Source: Caldilineaceae bacterium
Lineage (GTDB): Bacteria > Chloroflexota > Anaerolineae > Caldilineales > Caldilineaceae
Assembly (NCBI GenBank): GCA_019637695.1
Contig: JAHBVG010000077.1
Location: 1 to 36,172, forward strand
Reading direction: 5' to 3'
DNA: 36,172 bases
Both the position numbers and the translations under genes were made by a program. Of this stretch, positions 23,046 to 36,116 are shown one piece after another (position 1 is the first letter of the stretch; each line of letters begins with the position of its first letter). Under the pieces are notes generated by a model. The model worked only from the letters and a program-made list of their open reading frames with translations. It ran no database searches and was not told the origin of the DNA.

Positions 23046-26000
23046 ATGAGCAATATTCCTGAACAAGGACAACTCGTCGAAGTGCGCAGTCGTCCCTTTG
23101 TGGTGACAGCGGTGGCCCGCAGCACGCTGCCGGTGGATCTGATGGAGATCAACGGCGGACAGATCCACCATCTGGTGACACTCGCCTCGGTAGAGGACGA
23201 CGCGCTGGGCGAGGAACTTCAGGTAATCTGGGAACGGGAGCCAGACAGCCGCATCGTCGAAAATGCAACCTTACCTGCGCCCACAGGCTTCGATCCACCC
23301 CACCAATTGGACGCCTTTTTGAACGCCGTGCGCTGGGGAGCGTCGGTCTCTGCCGATGGACGCGCGTTGCAGGCGCCCTTCCGCAGCGGCATTGACATTG
23401 AAGATTACCAACTCGATCCGCTGGTACGCGCGATTGGGATGCCGCGGGCAAACCTGTTGATCGCCGACGATGTGGGCCTGGGCAAGACCATTGAAGCCGG
23501 ACTGGTGGCGCAGGAATTGATCATGCGTCAGCACGTCCGCCGTGTCCTCATCGTCTGCCCTTCGTCGTTGCAGATCCAATGGAAGGATCAGATGCGCGAC
23601 AAGTTCGGGCTGGAATTCCGCATTGTGGACAGCGATCTCATGGCTGGACTGCGCCGCAGCCGGGGGATCCATGTCAACCCGTGGAGCCACTTCCCCCGGC
23701 TGATTACCTCCATTGACTACCTCAAACGGGACCAGCCCATGCGCCTCTTCCGCGAGACGCTGCCCTCGCGCGACGAGTCCACCTACCCCCGCCGCTATGA
23801 CCTGCTGATCGTGGACGAAGCCCACAATGTAGCCCCTTCTGGCCGGGGGCGGTACGCCATCGATTCACTGCGCACACGGGCCGTGCGCGAATTGGTCCCC
23901 CATTTTGAGCATAAACTCTTCCTCACGGCGACGCCGCACAACGGCTACAAAGAGAGTTTTTCGGCGTTGCTCGAACTATTGGACAACCAGCGCTTTGCCC
24001 GCGGCGTGGAACCGGAAGCGGCCAATCTGGCGGCAGTGATGGTGCGACGATTAAAGACCGAACTCCCGCCCGATGACTTTGGGCAACCACGCTTCCCAGA
24101 GCGGCGGTTGGAGGCCATTGAGGTGCAGTACACCCATGAGGAACGGGAGATCCACCGCAAACTTCAGGCATACACGCGCCTGCGCCATCGTCACGCCATT
24201 GATGCCAGCGAACGGACGGCCACCGAATTTGTGCTGAAACTGCTCAAGAAGCGCCTCTTTTCCTCGCCGGCTGCCTTTGCCAAAACATTGGAAAAACACC
24301 TGGAGACCCTCTCCGGCGTCCGCCGGCAACCCGATGAGGAGCGGACGCGCCAGCGGACACGGCCAGCGCCGGGGATCTTGCGGGCGCGATTGGAAAATCT
24401 GGAAGAAGACGCCGGCGACGATCTCTCCTTCGACGAGGCGACGGCCACCGCGCTGCACACCGCGGCCAGCAACTTCAGCCCGCTGACGCCGGAGGAGAAA
24501 CGGCTGTTGGGTGAAATGGCGCAGTGGGCGAACCAGGCGGCCATGCGTTCCGACAGCAAAGCGCAGGTGTTGATCGAGTGGCTGAAAGCGCAGATCCGCC
24601 CCAACGGGCAGTGGACGGATCGCCGGGTGATCATCTTCACCGAATATCGAGACACACAGAACTGGCTGCATGGACTGCTGGCCGGGGCAGGGCTGGCAGG
24701 GGATGGACGAACGCTCACCCTCTACGGCGGCATGAAACCCCAAGACCGCGAGCTGATCAAGGCCGCATTTCAGGCAGCACCCGATGTCAGCCCGGTGCGC
24801 ATCCTGTTGGCAACAGACGCCGCGTCGGAAGGGATCGACCTTCAACTCCACTGCCGCCGGCTGATCCACTACGAGATCCCGTGGAACCCCAACCGTATGG
24901 AACAGCGCAACGGCCGCATTGACCGCCACGGCCAGCGCCATCACCCGGCTATCTACCACTTTGTCCCCGCCGGGTACAATCTTCAGCCCGCAACCCAGCC
25001 GCTACACTCATCCGCTGCATCCTTTGGGACAGCAGCACTGACCCCAACGCAGACGCCCGGCGCGTTGGAATGGGATATGGAATTTCTGATGCTGGCCGTG
25101 CGCAAGGTGGAACAGATCCGCGAGGACCTGGGCAAGGTTGGCCCTGTGATCGCGGATCAGGTGACCGAGGCCATGTTGGGCCGTCGCGACCGCTTGCAGA
25201 CCGCCGACGCCGAGCGGGAAGCCGCGCCCGTGCGCCAGATGCTCAAGTTTGAACGCGATCTGACGGCGCGCATTGCCCAACTTCACGAACAGTTGCAAGA
25301 AACGAAACGCGAGCTGCAACTCTCGCCCCAGAACATCCAATCGGTGGTCGAAATCGCGCTGGATCTGGCCGGTCAGCCCCGGTTGCAAGAGGCTACGCTT
25401 CCCGGCATCTGGCCGGATGAACGCGGGCGCTATGGTCATTGTCCCGTCTTTCATCTGCCCCCCTTGCGCGGACCGGGTTGGGCGCGCTGCGCCGAAGGAT
25501 TGGCCCATCCACACACGGGCGAGATGCGCCCGATTGTCTTTGACCATAACCTGTCGCGGGGACGGGATGACGTGGTGCTGGCCCATCTGAACCATCGGCT
25601 GGTGCAGATGTCGCTACGCCTGTTGCGCGCCGAGGTATGGAGCCGGGGTGGGCGCAACCGACTCCATCGGGTCGCCGTGCGCCTTGTCCCCGATCACATC
25701 TTGAACAGCCTGGCCGTGGTGGCCCATGCCCGGCTTGTCGTCATCGGCGGGGACAGCCAGCGCCTACATGAGGAGATCATCCAATCTGGCGGCGAGATCC
25801 GCGAAGGGCGCTTCCGCCGCTTCGAGAGTCTGGGCCGCATGGAGAGCGTGCTGCAAGCCGCCACCCACCGCCAACCCTCGCCGGCGGTTGCGCAGAAGTT
25901 GACGGCGCTCTGGCCCAATCTGGAAGCAGGGTTGAGCCGGGCATTGGACGTGCGCATGGGGGAACGGGTACAGAGCCTGGAACGGTTGCTGGAGCAGCGC

Positions 26001-26279
26001 TTGCACAGGGAACTGGGCGATATTGAGGCCATCCTCAACGAACTGGCGCGCGCCATCCGCCAGGAATTGAACCAGGAACCGGCGCAGTTGCCCCTCTTCA
26101 ACGAGGAGGAACGAGACCAGTACGCGCGCAATTTCAGCGCCCTCGAAGCCCGTCTGGGGCAGATCCCGGCGGAGCTGGCCGAAGAACAGGCCGCCATCCG
26201 CCGCCGCTACGCAGATCCCCAGCCCCGGCTCTTCCCGGTGGCGGTGACTTTCCTCGTGCCGGAACGTCTGGGAAGATAA
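23046..26279 (+). CDS. SNF2-family helicase, DrmD-like
   Basis: A 1077-residue helicase from ATG 23046 (MSNIPEQGQLVEVRSRPFVV). Motif I is DDVGLGKTIEAG (about 141-152), motif II DEAH (257-260), and motif III TATPHNG (about 294-300). In the second RecA lobe are ATDAASEGIDLQ (about 589-600) and QRNGRIDRHGQ (620-630), the SNF2-type motifs V and VI. The layout, with an N-terminal small domain, the two lobes and a long C-terminal part of about 450 residues, agrees with DrmD of class I DISARM and with RapA-like enzymes. It opens the run DrmD-like, DUF3800, methyltransferase; DISARM also needs DrmA, DrmB and DrmC, none of which is in the window. It probably moves along DNA as part of a restriction-type defence. 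The ribosome site is weak. Confidence 0.85.
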   Translation: MSNIPEQGQLVEVRSRPFVVTAVARSTLPVDLMEINGGQIHHLVTLASVEDDALGEELQVIWEREPDSRIVENATLPAPTGFDPPHQLDAFLNAVRWGASVSADGRALQAPFRSGIDIEDYQLDPLVRAIGMPRANLLIADDVGLGKTIEAGLVAQELIMRQHVRRVLIVCPSSLQIQWKDQMRDKFGLEFRIVDSDLMAGLRRSRGIHVNPWSHFPRLITSIDYLKRDQPMRLFRETLPSRDESTYPRRYDLLIVDEAHNVAPSGRGRYAIDSLRTRAVRELVPHFEHKLFLTATPHNGYKESFSALLELLDNQRFARGVEPEAANLAAVMVRRLKTELPPDDFGQPRFPERRLEAIEVQYTHEEREIHRKLQAYTRLRHRHAIDASERTATEFVLKLLKKRLFSSPAAFAKTLEKHLETLSGVRRQPDEERTRQRTRPAPGILRARLENLEEDAGDDLSFDEATATALHTAASNFSPLTPEEKRLLGEMAQWANQAAMRSDSKAQVLIEWLKAQIRPNGQWTDRRVIIFTEYRDTQNWLHGLLAGAGLAGDGRTLTLYGGMKPQDRELIKAAFQAAPDVSPVRILLATDAASEGIDLQLHCRRLIHYEIPWNPNRMEQRNGRIDRHGQRHHPAIYHFVPAGYNLQPATQPLHSSAASFGTAALTPTQTPGALEWDMEFLMLAVRKVEQIREDLGKVGPVIADQVTEAMLGRRDRLQTADAEREAAPVRQMLKFERDLTARIAQLHEQLQETKRELQLSPQNIQSVVEIALDLAGQPRLQEATLPGIWPDERGRYGHCPVFHLPPLRGPGWARCAEGLAHPHTGEMRPIVFDHNLSRGRDDVVLAHLNHRLVQMSLRLLRAEVWSRGGRNRLHRVAVRLVPDHILNSLAVVAHARLVVIGGDSQRLHEEIIQSGGEIREGRFRRFESLGRMESVLQAATHRQPSPAVAQKLTALWPNLEAGLSRALDVRMGERVQSLERLLEQRLHRELGDIEAILNELARAIRQELNQEPAQLPLFNEEERDQYARNFSALEARLGQIPAELAEEQAAIRRRYADPQPRLFPVAVTFLVPERLGR

Positions 26280-26315
26280 AATGATTGGGAAGATTAACTG
26301 GCAAAGGAAAGACCG

Positions 26316-27017
26316 ATGCTTCTGTTCTACATCGATGAAAGCGGGACCGGCTTAAAAGACAAACAAAGTCCCTTTTTTGTCCTTTCGGCAACCGCCATCC
26401 CTACTGATGTAAGTCGCGAAGTTGACGCTAGAGTCATCGCCCTGAAGCGTGAGCTTGTGAGTTGGGCAAAACCTGAGGACTTTGAGATTAAAGGACGAGA
26501 TCTACGGAGAGGGGAGAAATTTTTCAGCAATCAACCTTGGGAGCAGCGAGCGGAAGCGATACTCAAGGTCGCCACCCTGTTGGCAGAAGTGCCTTGTAAG
26601 ATGCTGGCTGTGCAAGTTGATACACGTGATTTGCCCGAATATGTATCTTCTGACACCCATCTTTACCGGCTGGCGTTTTGGCGTTTACTGGACCTGATCG
26701 AACTAGAATTGGCGCAGATTGAGGAGCAGGGGAGGGTGCTGATGGATGCGCGTTCGGATTTGCATTCCAGCGTACAGGATCGACGCGCAGTCGAAGCGTA
26801 CCGAGATTGGTTGGGCAATCGCAGCGGTCAAACTCGTCTCATCGAGATCCCCTGGTTTGGGTTCAGTGCCTTTTATGCGGGTCTGCAACTGGCAGACTTT
26901 ACTGCCTATCTGGTGGACTTCATCTCCAATGAAGGCACACCGCGAAAACGGCAAGGAGCAATAGAAAAAGCATTCGATTTGATTGCCCATAAAACGATCT
27001 TGGTGAAGATCCCATAA
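26316..27017 (+). CDS. DUF3800 protein (first copy)
   Basis: A 233-residue protein with an AAAGGAAAG site, 36 bases after the helicase. DUF3800 features are YIDESG (5-10), FEIKGRDL (56-63), an acidic strand LMDAR with Asp144, and QLADFTAY (191-198). The placement of acidic residues on strands recalls RNase H-like folds, so a nuclease is plausible but not shown. The family is often found in defence islands. It sits between helicase and methyltransferase on the same strand, so it is probably part of the same system. It shares only motifs with the second DUF3800 gene at 32237, so they are not a recent duplication. Confidence 0.85.
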   Translation: MLLFYIDESGTGLKDKQSPFFVLSATAIPTDVSREVDARVIALKRELVSWAKPEDFEIKGRDLRRGEKFFSNQPWEQRAEAILKVATLLAEVPCKMLAVQVDTRDLPEYVSSDTHLYRLAFWRLLDLIELELAQIEEQGRVLMDARSDLHSSVQDRRAVEAYRDWLGNRSGQTRLIEIPWFGFSAFYAGLQLADFTAYLVDFISNEGTPRKRQGAIEKAFDLIAHKTILVKIP

Positions 27018-27318
27018 AAGATCGGTCCCACGGTCGCTTGACCGTGGGACCAGAGTCCGCATCCAGCAGGCGCAGGATATCTCAATCCTGCTATGCATCC
27101 CCGTGCAGTCCGGGGCACCTTACCAAGTCTGATTTTATCAAACCCAGGCGCTACCGTCAATCTCGTTGCTGTTCCAGAATTTCGGGCCGTACGGACACGA
27201 CATATCGTGTCCGTACGGCTGCCTACACAAATAGGATTGCTCCCGCCGGGTCCGTGACCCGGTGGCTTCAGGTGAGCAGCGACCGCCGGTCACGGACCGA
27301 CGCAGAGCAGGAACTATC
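27018..27318. repeat. 301-base gap filled with several unrelated palindromes
   Basis: Hairpins seen: GGTCCCACGGTC-gctt-complement (27024-27051, seven bases past the DUF3800 stop, possible terminator); GCAGGAT-atctca-ATCCTGC (27072-27091); GCCGTACGGACACGA-cata-complement (27186-27219, perfect 15 bp); GGTCCGTGACC (27249-27259) with its complement at 27288-27298. Their sequences differ from each other, so this is a landing place for several repeat types. No gene or promoter is clear. The methyltransferase start at 27319 has only a GCAGGA site. Confidence 0.75.
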
Positions 27319-31674
<4,356 letters not shown>

Positions 31675-31726
31675 AGGGGAAGAGATGATGGGATGATGGG
31701 GTGGTGTGTACTACTCTGGAGAGTTA

Positions 31727-31969
31727 TCAACTGGTTTCGTGGAGCAGTGTATCGATCCGCTCTTCCCGTTCCTCGTCGCTCAAACTGTCCCAATTGACGC
31801 CACGGGCGGCGGCGACGGCGCGTACTCGATCCTGTCCATAGCTGGCAAGTTCGGTCCACGCCGGCCATTCATCCTGTAGCAACTGCTGAAAGAGCCAGGC
31901 CCGGCGCTCATCCGGCAATTGCCGCACCAGATCCAACACTTGTTCTTCGTTCAGGGTGAGGGTAACCAT
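31727..31969 (-). CDS. Small antitoxin-like protein
   Basis: An 80-residue protein with an AGGAG site at good spacing. It begins MVTLTLNEEQVLDLVRQLPDERRAWLFQQLLQDEWPAW and is acidic and helical. Small proteins with this opening are common in Chloroflexota and cyanobacteria next to PIN-domain toxins, so an antitoxin role is likely but not proven. No toxin gene lies beside it. It is the only minus-strand gene of the island and runs toward the methyltransferase 3' end, 52 bases away. It may be an orphan left by rearrangement at this spot, where a methyltransferase remnant also lies. Confidence 0.65.
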   Translation of the reverse strand: MVTLTLNEEQVLDLVRQLPDERRAWLFQQLLQDEWPAWTELASYGQDRVRAVAAARGVNWDSLSDEEREERIDTLLHETS

Positions 31970-32038
31970 CCGTTGATTCTCCTATATCCAGCGCTGTCTT
32001 GACTGTCTATAGTCTAGCACAGATGGGTCTCATGCGGG

Positions 32039-32140
32039 AAGGTCCTGGCGCGGTAGTTGGTCCGCGACCATGAGCGGTACGCAGAGGAAAAGGCTGCCGG
32101 TCTTTATGATGAGAAAAAAGGCGGGCAAGGCAAAAAAGGG
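32039..32140 (+). pseudogene. Remnant of a second methyltransferase 3' end
   Basis: Read in one frame, this stretch gives KVLAR, a stop (TAG 32054-32056), then LVRDHERYAEEKAAG, DEKKGGQGKKG. The C-terminus of the large methyltransferase (from about 31497) reads QVLARLLALNHARYEEEVRAG, then HEKKGKGKAKG. The order VLAR-L...H-RY-EE...AG...KKG is shared, with many differences between them, so this is an old or separately acquired relative and not a fresh copy. Only about 100 bases survive. It shows that a second such gene once stood here. Confidence 0.6.
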
Positions 32141-32236
32141 GAAAGGGGGAGAAGTTCTTGGTCGCAACAAAATCATACCATCAGTAAGTACCCTTGCACT
32201 GTTGGCTGTCCTAACCCAAAGTCATGGAGATCGTAG

Positions 32237-33058
32237 ATGAAGTTTTGCTATGTTGACGAAAGTGGTACCGGCAACGAACCGATTGCGGTCATGGTCGGTG
32301 TTGTCGTTGATGCACAACGCATGCATGTAACCAAGAAGGAATGGAATGAACTACTTGCTGAACTGTCGACTATCATCAAACAGAAGGTAACAGAGATCCA
32401 CACGCGTGATTTCTACGCTGGGAATGGGCCATGGCGATCAATCGACGGTCAAAGGCGAGCGGAGTATATATCAACCGTACTGCAATGGGTTAAAGCTAGG
32501 AGACATCGAATCGCCTATACTGCTGTAGATACGGCAGAGTTTTTTCAGCGTTTCAAGCTGTTGCCTGAGTACGCTGATGTCACGACGCTTTGGCGTTTTC
32601 TTGGACTACATTTGATTCTCGGTATCCAAAGAGAACACCAAAAACTCGCAAAAAATAAGGGTAACACCGTCTTCATATTCGACAATGAATATCGAGAGGA
32701 GCTTCGATTTACAGACCTGATCAATAATCCACCTACGTGGACGGACACTTATTACAACAAAAACTCCAAACAATCTCGGTTAGATCAGGTCATTGATGTG
32801 CCTTATTGGGGCGACTCGACAGATGTAGGGCTAATACAAGTTGCCGATTTCATAGCCTATTTTCTACGTAGGTACATTGAAATAAATGAGAATAAGGTTC
32901 CTCCTAAATACAAGGATGAAGAAGATCGTGTAACTGAATGGTTTAAGCTAATTGTTGACTGTATGCTACCAAATGCAAGCTTCTACCCAAAGAAAGGTCG
33001 ATGTGCATGCGCAGATCTCTTTTTTTCATTCGCTCCAGATTGTATCAGAAGTTTGTGA
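32237..33058 (+). CDS. DUF3800 protein (second copy)
   Basis: A 273-residue protein with a GGAGATCGTAG site. DUF3800 features are YVDESG (5-10), TEIHTRDFY (52-60), VFIFDNE with Asp149, and QVADFIAY (201-208). Motif order matches the first DUF3800 gene, but length and sequence differ much. The gene is clearly richer in A/T than the methyltransferase before it, which points to a separate origin. It follows the remnant of a second methyltransferase, so it may have belonged to that lost system. A nuclease role is only inferred from fold resemblance. Confidence 0.85.
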   Translation: MKFCYVDESGTGNEPIAVMVGVVVDAQRMHVTKKEWNELLAELSTIIKQKVTEIHTRDFYAGNGPWRSIDGQRRAEYISTVLQWVKARRHRIAYTAVDTAEFFQRFKLLPEYADVTTLWRFLGLHLILGIQREHQKLAKNKGNTVFIFDNEYREELRFTDLINNPPTWTDTYYNKNSKQSRLDQVIDVPYWGDSTDVGLIQVADFIAYFLRRYIEINENKVPPKYKDEEDRVTEWFKLIVDCMLPNASFYPKKGRCACADLFFSFAPDCIRSL

Positions 33059-33169
33059 AGACAATCTACTGATGCACTATTGGGCTGTTTTGAGGAGGCA
33101 AAATTGAAAAGGCAGACATTAAGAGGTAGATTCGCCTAAGAAATCGGCTGGGATTGAGGAAAGGTTGAG

Positions 33170-35317
33170 ATGCCAGTTTATGAAATTGCTTTCAAAAAGG
33201 CTTTTACTCTGGATGGAAAGTCTTACCCACGGAATCTACGTGATAGAGTGTTGGCGGCTATCGATGAACTGCGTACTCAGGCGGAATCTCCCAGAGGCGA
33301 TACAATCAAGCCATTGGGTGGATTTAAGTCGCTATGGCGCTATCGAATCGACGACTACCGCCTTGTCTATGGAGTAAAAGGTTTTCTAGTCACACTTCTC
33401 AATCTAGCTCATCGCAGTGAAGTTTACGAACGTTATCACTATTCAGATGCAGATGCTTTTGATTCAGATTCAGCACGTCCCACCGACAGTATGTATACCA
33501 AACTCATCGACACGTTGCTTGAATCCAATGAAAAAGGTATGCCCGAATGGGCGGAGCGGGAGCAGGAAAGGTTGCGCCTGATCCGTAAGAAACAGCAAGA
33601 GAAATTTGTGAATCTGCCTCGACACATCACTCGGTTAGATCTAGAATCCTGGAAGATTCCCCCAAGCTATCATCAACTCTTTCTGGACTGCCGCACTGGT
33701 GATGATCTTCTAAAATGTGCAGCCCCATCTGATCTAGTGGAACAGGTAATGGACTATCTCTACCCGCGCCCTGCCGATCAGGTGGTTCAACAGCCAACTT
33801 ACATACTGCCAAAAACTCAGGATCTCTTCCGGTATGTGGATGGTGATCTAATTGGATTCCTACTCAAACTGGACGACGAGCAGTCCCGCTACATCACTTG
33901 GGGACTGGATGGTCCTACACTTCTCAAAGGTGGGCCCGGCTCAGGCAAGTCTACAGTTGCCCTCTATCGATCCAAAGAACTGGTACAACGGCGCGCAGGT
34001 CGAGTACTCTTCGTTACCTTTACTAATATGCTAGTGGGCTACTCTGAACAATTGCTGAAAACATTGCTAAACATCGACATGCTACCGGAGCAGCAGATAT
34101 GTATTGCCACTCTAGATAGTATTGCTAACAAAATTGTTAATCACTGCCGTTCCAAGCAGGGACTGAAACGGCTCACAGTGAATGGATCTGGCGCGATTAA
34201 GGCAGGCATAAATAGGCAAAAGGAAGCACTGAAAATAGGCAACCACGCTGATGCTACCGTAGCAAGGTTGCTCCAAGAGCAGGCGACAGGAATTGATCTC
34301 GATTATCTGGTTGATGAGATCGAGTGGGTGATCGAAGGACAAAACGTACAGTCCATGAATGAGTATCTGACTAATGTTGACCGTGCCGGCCGAGGCATTG
34401 GACTGAACGATAACTACCGTCGTGCTATCTGGCAGATATATAGTGAAGTACGTGCTTTCTGTCGAGAATATAACATGTCTACCTACGGTCAAATCCGCCA
34501 GGAGGCTCTGTATTACGTGCAGACTGGTCAATGGAGTGATAGATGGGATTTCGTGATCCTGGATGAAGCCCAGGATCTAACGCCGACCGCAATAGCGTTG
34601 GCGGTTTCTCTTTGTCGCACATCACAGGGAATCTTCCTAACAGCCGATGCTTCGCAATCCATTTACAACCGTGGTTTCATCTGGCAGAAGGTCCACGATA
34701 ATCTGAAGGTAGTGGGGCGCACTCGACTTTTAAAGCGCAACTATCGATCAACAAAACAGATTGCTTTGGCTGCTGCGAGTATTCTGCATGGAACTGATTC
34801 TGGTGACGAAGAGTCCATCTCCCAAACGCACGTTTATTCTGGCCCTCGCCCCGAGGTTCTTTCGTGCCAGGATAGTGAGGAACTCTACGTTCTAATGGTC
34901 GAGGCAATTCAAAGTGCTACAGTCGAATTGCGCTCGCCCATCGGCGGGGCAGCGGTTCTGGTACCCACGAACAAACTAGCAGAGCAGGTTGCAGATGCTT
35001 TATCATCGTTTGGCCTGCCTGCCACACAGGTCGATAAGCGCAACGTGGATCTGAAGACCCCCTACGTCAAAGTAATGACATTGCACTCGGCCAAAGGATT
35101 GGAGTTTCCAGTTATTATTCTTCCGTTTGTAGAAGATGGCATCCTGCCACCACTGCAAACTCAGCGACCAATAAGTGACGAACATATTTTGGCAGCAGCA
35201 CGGCGTCTTTTCTATGTGGGTTCCAGTCGTGCCATGCAACGACTTTTTGTATTACACAGGGAGGGATACGCCTCGCCATTGCTGAAGAGTTTGAGCCAGG
35301 AACACTGGCAGATTTAG
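33170..35317 (+). CDS. Fusion of RelE/ParE-type toxin domain and UvrD/Rep-type helicase
   Basis: A 715-residue protein with a GAGGAAAGG site. Residues 1-88 look like a RelE/ParE-family toxin: YEIAFKKAF, LRDRVLAAIDEL, then KPLGGFKSLWRYRIDDYRLVY and AHRSEVYERY, with the Arg/Tyr-rich strands of the family. After a linker with charged helices comes an SF1 helicase: GGPGSGKST (about 254-262), ILDEAQD (about 463-469), ADASQSIYNRG, RNYRSTKQIA, TLHSAKGLEFPVI (about 637-649) and RRLFYVGSSRAM near the end. The SF1 core seems complete though compact. No antitoxin gene adjoins it. The gene is A/T-rich like the DUF3800 gene before it. A toxin held in check by, or released through, a helicase sensing DNA or phage replication is an inference. 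Confidence 0.88.
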   Translation: MPVYEIAFKKAFTLDGKSYPRNLRDRVLAAIDELRTQAESPRGDTIKPLGGFKSLWRYRIDDYRLVYGVKGFLVTLLNLAHRSEVYERYHYSDADAFDSDSARPTDSMYTKLIDTLLESNEKGMPEWAEREQERLRLIRKKQQEKFVNLPRHITRLDLESWKIPPSYHQLFLDCRTGDDLLKCAAPSDLVEQVMDYLYPRPADQVVQQPTYILPKTQDLFRYVDGDLIGFLLKLDDEQSRYITWGLDGPTLLKGGPGSGKSTVALYRSKELVQRRAGRVLFVTFTNMLVGYSEQLLKTLLNIDMLPEQQICIATLDSIANKIVNHCRSKQGLKRLTVNGSGAIKAGINRQKEALKIGNHADATVARLLQEQATGIDLDYLVDEIEWVIEGQNVQSMNEYLTNVDRAGRGIGLNDNYRRAIWQIYSEVRAFCREYNMSTYGQIRQEALYYVQTGQWSDRWDFVILDEAQDLTPTAIALAVSLCRTSQGIFLTADASQSIYNRGFIWQKVHDNLKVVGRTRLLKRNYRSTKQIALAAASILHGTDSGDEESISQTHVYSGPRPEVLSCQDSEELYVLMVEAIQSATVELRSPIGGAAVLVPTNKLAEQVADALSSFGLPATQVDKRNVDLKTPYVKVMTLHSAKGLEFPVIILPFVEDGILPPLQTQRPISDEHILAAARRLFYVGSSRAMQRLFVLHREGYASPLLKSLSQEHWQI

Positions 35318-35427
35318 CATTTTATAGGCATATAATCAGAGAACGGTAAAATCGTCTCTATCTCAAACTCCTGAGAATGAGCAGGACAAGCCCAAAGTTG
35401 AAGGATGCGATGCATAGGTTTCACCTG

Positions 35428-35456
35428 TTGTTTTCTTCATGCTACAGTGCTACAAT
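35428..35456 (+). promoter_or_regulatory. Promoter of the vapBC pair
   Basis: TTGTTT at 35428-35433 and TACAAT at 35451-35456 are 17 bases apart, about 40 bases before the antitoxin ATG. Such promoters are usually repressed by the toxin-antitoxin complex itself. Confidence 0.6.
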
Positions 35457-35497
35457 ACACATAAATCTGCGAATCCATGTGTATCAAGGAGCATCCC

Positions 35498-35728
35498 ATG
35501 CGAACCAACATTGTCCTTGACGACGAACTCGTGGAAGAGGCTATGCGCCGTACTGGCATCACCACGAAGAAGGGTGTGATCGAAGAAGCGCTGCGCACGC
35601 TGGTGCGGCTCAAAGCGCAGGAGTCGATCCGCTCGCTGCGCGGTCAACTGCGCTGGGAAGGTAATCTGAACAGCCTGCGCGAATCGCGCTTCAACCCCGA
35701 TGGCGAGACAACCGATGTGGATCGTTGA
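35498..35728 (+). CDS. vapB: VapB-type antitoxin
   Basis: A 76-residue protein. The ATG at 35498 is chosen for its AAGGAG site. The N-terminal MRTNIVLDDELVEEAMRRTG is the ribbon-helix-helix DNA-binding part of VapB antitoxins (NIVLDDELV-x-EA), and the rest is the toxin-binding tail rich in Arg and Trp (SIRSLRGQLRWEGNL). It overlaps the toxin gene by 14 bases, typical of the pair. It is expected to neutralise VapC and repress the promoter at 35428. Confidence 0.9.
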   Translation: MRTNIVLDDELVEEAMRRTGITTKKGVIEEALRTLVRLKAQESIRSLRGQLRWEGNLNSLRESRFNPDGETTDVDR

Positions 35729-36116
35729 TTCTTCGGTCTGGATCGACTATTTCAACGGCGTCGCCTCACCCGCAACCGATCTACTCGACGCGTCGTTGGG
35801 GCAGCGCGAATTGGGCCTGGTGGACATTGTCCTGTGCGAAGTGCTGCAAGGCTTTCGCCACGACGCCGATTTCGAGCGCGCCCGCGACGCTCTGCTTGCC
35901 TTCCCCCTCTTCACGGTGGGCGGGCAGCGGCTGGCCATCCAAAGCGCCGTCAACTATCGGCAGTTGCGCCGACGCGGCATTACCATCCGCAAGACCATTG
36001 ACTGTCTGATTGCTACCTTTGTCATCGAGGAAAGTCACATCCTGCTCCACTGCGATGAAGACTTCGATCCCTTTGTCGTCCATCTAGGGTTGCAGGTGGT
36101 GGACCTCTCTGTTTAA
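35715..36116 (+). CDS. vapC: VapC-type PIN-domain ribonuclease toxin
   Basis: A 133-residue protein from ATG 35715, inside the vapB 3' end. The PIN motifs are VDSSVWIDYF (Asp5), CEVLQG (Glu42), TIDCLIAT (Asp96) and DEDFDPF (Asp114 and Asp116), the metal-binding acidic set. These enzymes cut tRNA or rRNA and stop translation when the antitoxin is lost. It closes the island as seen; 36117-36172 holds nothing I can name. Confidence 0.93.
   Translation: MWIVDSSVWIDYFNGVASPATDLLDASLGQRELGLVDIVLCEVLQGFRHDADFERARDALLAFPLFTVGGQRLAIQSAVNYRQLRRRGITIRKTIDCLIATFVIEESHILLHCDEDFDPFVVHLGLQVVDLSV

Noticed and set aside
24051..24959. 302-codon minus-strand frame opposite the helicase
   Set aside because: Antisense of conserved helicase lobes; no supporting features.
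33059..33169. Very short frame after GAGGAGG that could be an antitoxin for the RelE-like domain
   Set aside because: Only about 11 codons; too short to be an antitoxin and without family features.
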